Assembly: GCA_027886175.1 (NCBI GenBank)
Contig: JAJNNQ010000077.1
Span: forward strand, 930,001-994,000
Direction of reading: 5' to 3'
Origin: Phylloscopus collybita
Taxonomy: Eukaryota > Chordata > Aves > Passeriformes > Phylloscopidae
DNA length: 64,000 nt
The notes beneath the pieces are model-generated. The model was given only the letters and a program-made list of their open reading frames with translations. It made no database searches and was not told the origin of the DNA. This document shows, piece after piece, positions 55,726 to 64,000 of this stretch. The stretch's first letter is position 1. The number at the start of each line of letters is the position of its first letter. The position numbers were made by a program, and so were the translations under genes.

Positions 55726-57715
55726 TGGTGACAGCAGAGGCTCACAGAATCAAGGAGTCAGCTGTGACACCTTGGAACCTCATGGAACAAAGGGTCCATT
55801 GTGATGCAGTGGAACCCTGTGGAACCAAAGGTCCATTGTATCAGAGCAGGGCCTCATGGAACCAAGGAGACCATTGCTGGCAGTATGGAAGCTCATGGGA
55901 TCATTGTGAAGGTGTGAGGCTGCAGGGAACCAATGGTCCATTGTGACACTGCAGAACCTTCTGGAATCAAGGGGATCATGGTCTGCTATGGAACCTCATG
56001 GAACAAAGGATCCATGGTGACACTGTGGAACTCAGACCATTATTGGCAGTGCGAAAGCTCATGGAACCAAATGTTCCTTGTGACACAGCAAGGCCTCATG
56101 GAACCAAGGGTGCACTGTGGCTCTGTAGAGCTTCACAGAACCAAGGAGACCATTTGGACCCTGTGGGGCCTCATGGAACCACCTGCCACTGTGACACAGC
56201 AGGGCCACATGGAGCCAAGGGGCCATTGAGACAATGAGGAACCTGATGGAACCAAAGGTCCATTGTGACACTGTGGGGCCCTGTGGAACTAAGGGGACCA
56301 CAGTGACACTGTGGTATTCCATGGAACAAAGGGGCCACTCTGATTCTGCTTTGCCTCATGGAACCAAGGGGCCACTACCACATTGCAGGGTCTGGTCAAA
56401 CCAAGGCAGCCTTGTGACACTGCGGGTCCCCTTGGAACCAAGGGTCTATTGGGATATTGTGGGGCTTCGTGGAACACTGGAGACCATTGTGACCCTTGGG
56501 AACGCACTGGAACCAAGGAGCCATGGTGAGACTGCAGGGCCTTGTATAACCAAGGGGCCATTGCAGCACAGCAGGGCCTCATAGAATCCTGGGGACCACA
56601 GTGACACTGTGGGGCTCCATGGGACAAAGGGGCCATACTGACTCCCTGGAACCAAGGAGAGCTTTATTACACAGCAGGGCATCATGGAACCAAGGAGAGC
56701 TTTGTGACACTGCAGGGCATCATGGAACCAAGGAGAGCTTTGTGACACTACACACCATCCTGAACCAAGGAGGCCCTTGTGACACAGCAGGGCCTCATGG
56801 AACCATGAAGACCATTATGACACCTGGGGCCTCGTGGAACCAAAGCACCATTGTGGCACTGCAAGGCCTCATGGAACCAAGGGGACAATAGTGACACTCT
56901 GGGGCTCCAAGGGACCAAGGTAGGGAATCTTATAGTGCAGAACCAAGGAGACCATTGTGGTACCATGGGGCATCATGGAACCACAGATCCATTGTGACAC
57001 AGCCTGGCCATATGAGACAACAGAGGCCATTTTTACACTTGGAGGCCTTGTGAAATCAAAGGGCCATTGTGGAACTTTGCATCCCATGGAAGCAAGGAGT
57101 CCATTGTGATATTGCAAGGCCTCATGGAATACTGGAGTCTATTGTGACACCATGAGGCCCTGTTGAAACAAAGGGCAATTGTGGCGCTGTGGGGCACCAC
57201 TGAACCATGGGGTTCATTGTGACATCTACAGGGTCCCATTGAGCTAAGGATTCATGGAACAATGTGGAACTCATGGAAGGAAAGGTTCTTTGGGACATTG
57301 TGGGGCCTCATGGATTACTGGAGACCACTGTGACACCTCAAGGCTTCATTTTACCAATGGTCCATTGTGATACTGTGGTACCAAGGATACCACTGTGACA
57401 CGGCAAGGCCTCATGGAAGCAAGGGGGGACATCAGGGATGCTACGGGGCCCAATGGAAACAACGGGCCAGTGTGACAGAGCTGGGCCTCATGCAGCCAAG
57501 GGGCCATTGTGATCCGAGGAACCCAAAAGAACCAAGGCAGCACTTTCCAACTCTGTGGCATTGTGGAACCACAGGGCCATTGTGATCCTGCAGAGCAACG
57601 TGGATCCATGGATACCACTGTGACTTTGCAAGGCCCCATGGAAATGTTGAGACCATGGTGACACTGTGGGACTGCACAGAAGCCAAGGACTGCTGTGACC
57701 CTGCTGGACCTCATG
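55726..57715 (-). repeat. 37-bp minisatellite array TR10
   Basis: About 54 minus-oriented units. A local triplication of 'ggaaccaaggagagcttt' lies near 56650-56740. Confidence 0.9.
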
Positions 57716-58330
57716 GAAGTAAGAGGAGATGGAACAGGTCTGGCTGGTTTGGACTCCCAGGCGCCACCTGATAGGTCCAGCTGATCATGGAATGCTGAGG
57801 GCTGCCTCTCATCAGGCCCTGGAGCACTGGGGCTCTTTGCTTTCCTTCCTCTGGAAAAAACCATCTTGCGTACCCAGGTGCCCACAGCCAAAACTGATAC
57901 TCCCCCTGAAAAATTCCCTATAGACACCTAAAGCGTTCTCCCAGAGAAAAGCTGCCAGGACAGAGAGCTGTGGCTGGCCTTGCCTCTGCTGGTCACCTCT
58001 CATCTCAAGGAAGCCCTGAAGAAAGGATTTGAACAGGTTTGACTACTGGAACCTCAGTGAGTCTCTCATCCTCTTAAAAACTCAGCTGCTGTTCTGACTG
58101 TCTGTCCTCTTTTTTCTCATTGTCTATTATGCATCGAATATTATATTCAGCTAAAAAATATACTAAATAATCTTATCATTCTTGCAGTGTTATCTGACAC
58201 AAAACACCTCCTCTACATATGGATCCAGGTCCCCTGTATAAGCAAACACAATGAAGAATCCAGCAGGAATTCTTTGTCTCTGCTCCCATCAGTCCCATCT
58301 CCTCTGGAGCTGCAGGTGCAGCCCCAGCAC
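57716..58330 (-). repeat. block C and AT-rich end, inverted copy
   Basis: Block C at 57716-58075, then AT-rich DNA and the segment shared with 45.95-46.07 kb. Confidence 0.65.
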
Positions 58331-59060
58331 TTTGGAGGGCTCCAGGGGTTATAAGCTCAGCTCCCACACAGAGAACTTGTGCAGCCTGGGGTGCTTTTCA
58401 TGGCCCCTGCTGGGTCACCCAGGTTGAGATGGACACTGATGGTGTCTGTGCCAGGCTCTCTCAGCCCAGCCCAGCTCCCTGCAAGCTCTGCCAGCTGCCC
58501 TGAGCTCTCTGCAGCACCAAGGGCCTCTCCCCAGCACAGCCCAGCCGCCTCTGGCCCCACAGCTCTGCTCAGGCCAGGCTGCTCTGGCCAGGGGCCCCAT
58601 GGCCTCAGCCCCTGGCAAGGGCACAGCAGCAGCTGCAGCTCCCACAGGGCTCAGCCCCAGCCATGGCCAAGGTGCTGGCACAAGGCAAAACCAGGCTCCC
58701 TGGGTGCCCTGCTGCCCTCTCCCTCAGCTCCTGAGAGCTCTGCAGCCCCTGCTGCCATCCCATCTGCCCAGGCCAGCACAAGAGCTGCGGCCTTGGGGCC
58801 CTGCAGAGCTGCTGCTGCTGCAGGCCCAGTGCCCATCCCAGAGCTGGGGCAGTCAGAAAGCTGTGCCCATTTCTGTTCCTTGCTGCTCTGATGAGGATGG
58901 ATCCTCAGCCCCTTGGAAGCTGCTGGTGAATTTTACTTTTCCAGAGGCCTCTTCTTTCTTGAGCTCTGCAGTTCAGGAACTCAGTGAGAATTGCTCATAA
59001 ACATTTGTTCAAAACAACTTAACATAAAAGACCCTTGGGAAAAAAATTAAGTTTTCAATT
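58331..59060 (-). repeat. block B, inverted copy
   Basis: Mirror of 61050-61960 and of block B copy 1, with the GC-rich half nearly identical. Confidence 0.75.
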
Positions 59061-60150
59061 CTTCTGTGGTTTATTAGAATTTAGAAGTTCAAAAAACTTC
59101 TCAAGAACTCAAAGTGAGATTGAAACACTGAAGTTTCTTGAAGTTTTAATGGGTCCCACAGAGAAACATGACTGAGAAATTGTCCCCAGGTTCCAGTTAG
59201 AGCAGGCTCCCTGTCAGGCAGTGGTGACCAGTGGAGACAAACAAGGGAAAGGTGGGGCAGCCAGAAAGCTGTGCCCATTTCTGTCCATTGCTGCTCTGAT
59301 GAGGATGGATCCTCAGCCCCTTGGAGGCTGCTGGTGAATTTTACTTTTCCATAGGCCTCTTCTTTCCTGAGCTCTTCATTTCAGGAATTCAGTGAGAAAA
59401 ACTCCTAAACATTTCTTCAAAACACCCAAACAAGACATGCCCCTGGGGAAAAAAAAAGTTCTCAATTCTTCTGCGGTCAATTAGACAGACTTCAGGAGTT
59501 CAAAAAACTTCTCAAGAGCTCAAAGTGAGATTGAAATACTGAAGTTTAGTGAAGTTTTAATGGGTCCCACTGAGGGACAGGACAGAGAAAGTGTCCCCAG
59601 GTTCCTGTTAGGGCAGAACACTGCAGGCAGTGATGAAAGGTGGGCACAAACAAGGCAAAGGTGTCTCTGATGATGAGCAAACCTGGATGTGTTTCAGGAA
59701 TGCAAAGGGCCAAGGCCTGAGCCCCAGGCCCTGCCAAGGCACAGCCTGTCCCTCCCTCCTTGCTCAGGCCTCTTCCCAGGCCACTGGGATGTGGGGATGT
59801 GCAATGCCAAGGGCAGCACCATGGGGCAGCCCCTGCCAGGCTGCTGAGCAGGGACAAGGAGGCCATGAGACCCTTGCAGGCCTGCAAGGGTCACTTGTCC
59901 CCTCCTGCTGGCTCAGGCCCAGGGCCAGCAGCCATGGCCCAAGTGCTGCAGGAGTTGGCTGTGTCAGGGCCTTGCAGCTGCTGCCCATCCCTGTGCCCTG
60001 TGCAGCCCAGGCTGTCCTACGGTGTCCATGCCCTGTGCCTCTGTCCCTGCAGGCTGTCGTCACCCGCGGCTGCCCCACCTGGCTGGGCCCTTCCTTTGCT
60101 GACAGCTCTGTGTCCTGCCTGCCTCTGCCTGGGCACACACAGCCTTGGGC
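59061..60150 (-). repeat. block A, copy 6 (inverted, 3' part replaced)
   Basis: Two copies of the 'gttttaatgggtcccac' module (about 59130 and 59550) flank a repeated piece of block B. The GC-rich block A core follows and breaks off at about 60150 after 'cacagccttgggctg'. Confidence 0.75.
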
Positions 60151-60327
60151 TGCTCCAGACTCTTTCTGGGGGATGTGTTGCACCAGAGCCCTGCCCTTGG
60201 AGAGAAATTCCCTTCTCCTGGTGTCCCATCTGGGCCTTCCCAGCTGGTCTGTGTGGCATTATTTCTTTCTCAGGAAGTTTCATACAATGAAGGAAAGCTC
60301 CACCATCTCTGAATCCACCCTTCAAGC
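60151..60327. other. unique spacer of palindrome 2
   Basis: About 175 bp not seen elsewhere in the window; no gene recognised. Confidence 0.6.
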
Positions 60328-61049
60328 CCAGTGGCCTGGGAAGAGGCCTGACCAAGGAGGGAGGGACAGGATGTGCCTTGGCAGGGGCTGGGGCTCAGGC
60401 CTTGACCCTTTGCATTCCTGAAACACATCCAGGTTTGCTCAGCATCAGAGACACCTTTGCCTTGTTTGTGCCCACCTTTCATCACTGCCTGCAGTGTTCT
60501 GCCCTAACTGAAACCTGGGGACACTTTCTCAGTCCTGTCCCTCACCGGGACCCATTAAAACTTCACGAAACTTCAGTATTTCAATCTCACTTTGAGCTCT
60601 TGAGAAGTTTTTTGAATTTCTGAAGTCTGTCTAATTGACCACAGAAGAATTGAGAACTTTTTTTTTCCCCAGGGGCATGTCTTGTTTGGGTGTTTTGAAG
60701 AAATGTTTAGGAGTTTTTCTCACTGAATTCCTGAAATGAAGAGCTCAGGAAAGAAGAGGCCTATGGAAAAATAAAATTCACCAGCAGCCTCCAAGGGGCT
60801 GAGGATCCATCCTCATCAGAGCAGCAATGGACAGAAATGGGCACAGCTTTCTGGCTGCCCCACCTTTCCCTTGTTTGTCTCCACTGGTCACCACTGCCTG
60901 CCAGGGAGCCTGCTCTAACTGAAACCTGGGGACACTTTCTCAAGTTGTGTTTCTCTGTGGGACCCATTAAAACTTCAAGAAACTTCAGTGTTTCAATCTC
61001 ACTTTGAGTTCTTGAGAAGTTTTTTGAACTTCTAAATTCTAATAAACCA
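60328..61049 (+). repeat. tail of block A and mixed A/B modules
   Basis: Mirror of about 59070-59793: A tail (60328-60620), piece of B, then a second 'gacccattaaaacttcaag' module near 60960. Confidence 0.7.
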
Positions 61050-61960
61050 CAGAAGAATTGAAAACTTAATTTTTTTTTCCCAAGGGGCTTTTTGTTAAGG
61101 TGTTTTCAACAAATGTTAGTGAGCAATTCTCACTGAATTCCTGAACTGGAGAGCTCAAGAAAGAAGAAGCCTCTGGAAAAGTAAAATTCACCAGCAGCCT
61201 CCAAGAGGCTGAGGACCCATCCTCATCAGGGCAGCAAGGAACAGAAATGGGCACAGCTTTCTGGCTGCCCCAGCTTTGGGATGGGCCCTGGGCCTGCAGC
61301 AGCAGCAGCTCTGCAGGGCCCCAAGGCCGCGGCTGTTGTGCTGGCCTGGGCAGATGGGATGGCAGCAGGGGCTGCAGAGCTCTCAGGAGCTGAGGGAGAG
61401 GGCAGCAGGGCACCCAGGGAGCCTGGTTTTGCCTTGTGCCAGCACCTTGGCCATGGCTGGGGCTGAGCCCTGTGGGAGCTGCAGCTGCTGCTGTGCCCTT
61501 GCCAGGGGCTGAGGCCGTGGGGCCCCTGGCCAGAGCAGCCTGGCCTGAGCAGAGCTGTGGGGCCAGAGGCGGCTGGGCTGTGCTGGGGAGAGGCCCTTGG
61601 TGCTGCAGAGAGCTCAGGGCAGCTGGCAGAGCTTGCAGGGAGCTGGGCTGGGCTGAGAGAGCCTGGCACAGACACCATCAGTGTCCATCTCAGCCTGTGT
61701 GGCCCTGCAGGGGCAGGACTCAGCCCAGGCCTTGTGGGGCAGGGCCAGTGCCCGTGGAAGGCATTGAAAACAGGCAAACGGCCCAGAGAGGAGGCTGCTC
61801 TGTGCCCTTCGTGTCACAGACAGAGCAGGGAGGGGGCCAAGGACATTTGTCAGCCCTGCCAGCCTCTGTGTCCAGGCATTGGCAGCCCTGGCTAGAAGAC
61901 TGATAGGAATAATATTTTTTTAGCTGAAAATAGTATTTCATGCATAATACACAATGAGAA
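61050..61960 (+). repeat. block B, copy 3
   Basis: Almost identical to 18430-19340, in the same orientation, including the 'gctgaaaatagtatttcatg' end. Confidence 0.78.
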
Positions 61961-62340
61961 AAAGAGGACACATATGATCAGAAGAGCATCTGAGTTTTTC
62001 AGAGGATGAGAGACTCATTGATGTTGCAGTAGTCAAACCTGTTCAATCCTTTCCTCAGGGCTTCCTTCAAATGAGAGGTGACCACCAGAGGCCAAGGCCA
62101 GCCAGAGCTCTCTGTCCTGGCAGCTTTTGTCTGGGAGAACCCTTGCATTGAGAGAATTTTTCAGGAGGAGTATCAATTTTGGCCATGGGCACCTGTAAAA
62201 AACAGATAGTTCTTTTCCACAGGAAGGAAAACACAGAGCCCCTCAGCACTCCAGGGGCTGATGAGAGGCAGCCCTCAGCATTCCAAGATCAGCTGAGCCT
62301 GTCAGGTGGCCCCTGGAAGTCCAAACCAGCCAGATCTGTT
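61961..62340 (+). repeat. block C, copy before TR11
   Basis: Very similar to 19341-19680, with 'caggaggagtatcaattttg' shared. Confidence 0.72.
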
Positions 62341-63930
62341 CCATCTGCCCTTGGTTCCATGAGGCCCAGCAGGGTCACAGTGCTCCTTTGGTTCTGTGGA
62401 GCTCCACAGTGTCACCATGGTCTCAACAATTCCATGGGGCCTTGCAATGTCGCAGTGATCTCCATGGATCCATGGGGCCCTGCAGGATCACAATGGCCCT
62501 GTGGTTCCACAATGCCACAGAGTTGGACAGTGCTGCCTTGGTTCTTTTGGGCTCCTCAGGTTCACAGTGGCCCCTTGGCTGCTTGAGGCCCAGCTGTGTC
62601 ACACTGGCCCCTTGCTTCCACTGGGCCCCATAGCATCCCAGATGTCCCCACTTGCTTCCATGCGGCCTTGCCGTGTCAGAGTGGTGTCCTTGGTACCACA
62701 GTATCACAACTGACTCTTGGCTCAATGAAGCCTTGAGGTGACACAACGGTCTGCAGTATTCCATGAGGCCCTGCAATGTCACAATGGACCTTCTTTCCAT
62801 GAGTCGCACATTGTTCCATGAATCTTCAGTTCCATGGGGCCCTGTAGTGTCACATTTGTCTCCTTGGTTCAATGGTGCCACACAGGGCCACAATTGCCCT
62901 TTGTTCCAACAGGGCCTCATGGTGTCACAATGGACTCCTTGCTTCCATGAGGCCTTGCAATATCTAAATGGACTGCTTGGCTCCATGGGGATGCAAAGTG
63001 CCACAATGGCCCTTTGGTTCCTCAAGGCCTCCAAGTGTAAAAATGGCCTCTGTGGTTTCATGTGGCCATGCTGCGTCACAATGGACCTCTGATTCCATGA
63101 TGCCCCATGGTGTCACAATGGTCTCCTTGGTTCTGCACTATAAGATTCCCTCCTTGGTCCCTTGGAGCCCAGAGTGTCACTATTGTGCTCTTGGTCCCAT
63201 GAGGCCCTGCAGTGCCACAATGGTGCTTTGGTCCACCAGGCCAAAAGGGTCATAATGGCCTTCATGGTTCCATGAAGCCCTGCTGTGTCACAAGGGCCTC
63301 CTTGGTTCTATGATGCCCTGTAGTGTCAGAAAGCTCTCCTTGGTTCCATGTGGTCAGTATGGCCCCTTTGTCCCATGGAGCCCCACAGTGTCACTGTGGT
63401 CCCCTGGAGTCCATCAGGCCCTGCTGTGCTGCAATGGCACCTTGGTTATACAAGACCCTGCACTGTCACCATGGCCCCTTGGTTCCAGTGGGTTCCCAAG
63501 GGTCACAATGGTCTCCAGTGTTCCATGACACCCCACAATATCCCAATGGACCCTGGGTTCCAAGGGGAACTGCAGTGTCACAAGGTTGCCTTGGTTTGAT
63601 GAGGCCCTGCAGTGTGGTAGTGGCCCCTTGGTTCCATGAGGCAAAGCAGAATCAGAGTGGCCCCTTTGTTCCATGGAGTACCACAGTGTCACTGTGGTCC
63701 CCTTGGTTCCACAGGACCCCACAGTGTCACAATGGACCATTGGTTCCATGCAGCCTCACACCTTCACAATGATCCCATGAGCTTCCATACTGCCAGCAAT
63801 GGTCTCCTTGGTTCCATGAGGCCCTGCTCTGATACAATGGACCTTTGGTTCCACGGGGTTCCACTGCATCACAATGAACCCTTTGTTCCATGAGATTCCA
63901 AGGTGTCACAGCTGACTCCTTGATTCTGTG
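62341..63930 (+). repeat. 37-bp minisatellite array TR11
   Basis: About 43 plus-oriented units. Successive units near 63000-63110 measure 38, 37 and 37 bp, which fixes the period. Confidence 0.9.
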
Positions 63931-64000
63931 AGCCTCTGATGTCACCAAATGTCCAAAATATCTGAATAAGACTCCTTAACACTAATTTGGTGTTTAAGAG
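63931..64000 (+). repeat. AT-rich linker F, copy 6 (cut by window end)
   Basis: Starts as other linkers ('gtcaccaaatgtccaaaa') and ends 'ggtgtttaagag' at the edge. Block A is expected just outside. Confidence 0.7.

Larger units (their letters stand above)
47510..57715. repeat. tandem duplication, period about 5.0 kb
   Basis: The order array(+), retroviral head, block A(-), F(-), array(-) occurs at about 47510-52490 and again at about 52526-57715. LTR starts are 48123 and 53121, 4,998 bp apart. The LTRs differ by about 17 of 255 bp compared, while block A is nearly identical. Confidence 0.8.
55668..64000. repeat. palindrome 2 (left arm about 55668-59793, right arm about 60328-64000)
   Basis: Linker F, array, block C, block B and the A tail on the left reappear reverse-complemented on the right. 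The innermost pairing is 'ccaggccactggg' near 59781-59793 with 'cccagtggcctgg' from 60328. The spacer (59794-60327) holds the rest of block A and about 175 bp of unique DNA. The right arm is cut by the window end. Confidence 0.85.

Noticed and set aside
7818..63930. Many 60-130 codon frames with repeating FHEALQCHNG or GTKGPL-like peptides
   Set aside because: They are translations of the 37-bp minisatellite in rotating frames, present on both strands and different in every array. No start context or domain supports them.
1..64000. tRNA, rRNA or other RNA genes
   Set aside because: No cloverleaf with A and B boxes or recognisable rRNA was seen by eye; tRNA-like strings were only retroviral primer sites.

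Overview
The window looks like nuclear DNA of a bird, most likely a songbird. The evidence is three intact single-exon olfactory receptor (OR) genes of the expanded avian family-14 (gamma-c) type, decayed CR1 LINEs in both orientations, a class III (ERV-L-like) endogenous retrovirus, and retroviral tRNA-Trp-type primer sites. Everything was read by eye; percent identities are hand counts and block edges are usually good to about 20-50 bp.

Layout. 1-4.6 kb: non-coding repeats and a possible solo LTR. 4.66-5.60 kb: OR gene 1 (+). 5.7-9.56 kb: a GC-rich duplicated block, two antisense CR1 fragments and the first 37-bp minisatellite array. 9.56-16.01 kb: a nearly complete ERV-L-like provirus (LTR, tRNA-Lys-type primer site, gag, same-frame pol behind one UAG, polypurine tract, LTR, no env). 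16.01-16.54 kb: the 5' end of an older antisense retrovirus. 16.5-64 kb: almost entirely segmental duplication built from a roughly 4-kb unit (37-bp array, AT-rich linker F, GC-rich block A, block B, block C), with OR gene 2 (24.6 kb, +) and OR gene 3 (39.4 kb, -).

Large-scale structure. About 19.25-33.0 kb is repeated in inverted orientation at about 34.48-45.93 kb, giving a giant palindrome with a 1.5-kb spacer. OR genes 2 and 3 are mirror partners. A second palindrome (about 55.67-64.0 kb, still open at the window edge) is centred near 60.06 kb. Between them a roughly 5.0-kb unit carrying the head of another retrovirus is tandemly duplicated (LTRs at 48.12 and 53.12 kb).

How it fits together. 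The only genes likely to work for the host are the three ORs, seven-helix odorant GPCRs of olfactory neurons. The rest is repeat architecture. GC-rich blocks, including the first ~70 codons of the ORs, are nearly identical between copies, while neighbouring AT-rich DNA and the distal OR coding sequence differ by about 9-14%. That pattern suggests patchy gene conversion. The retroviral pol reads open from protease to integrase. I found no convincing RNA gene, CRISPR array or other protein family.
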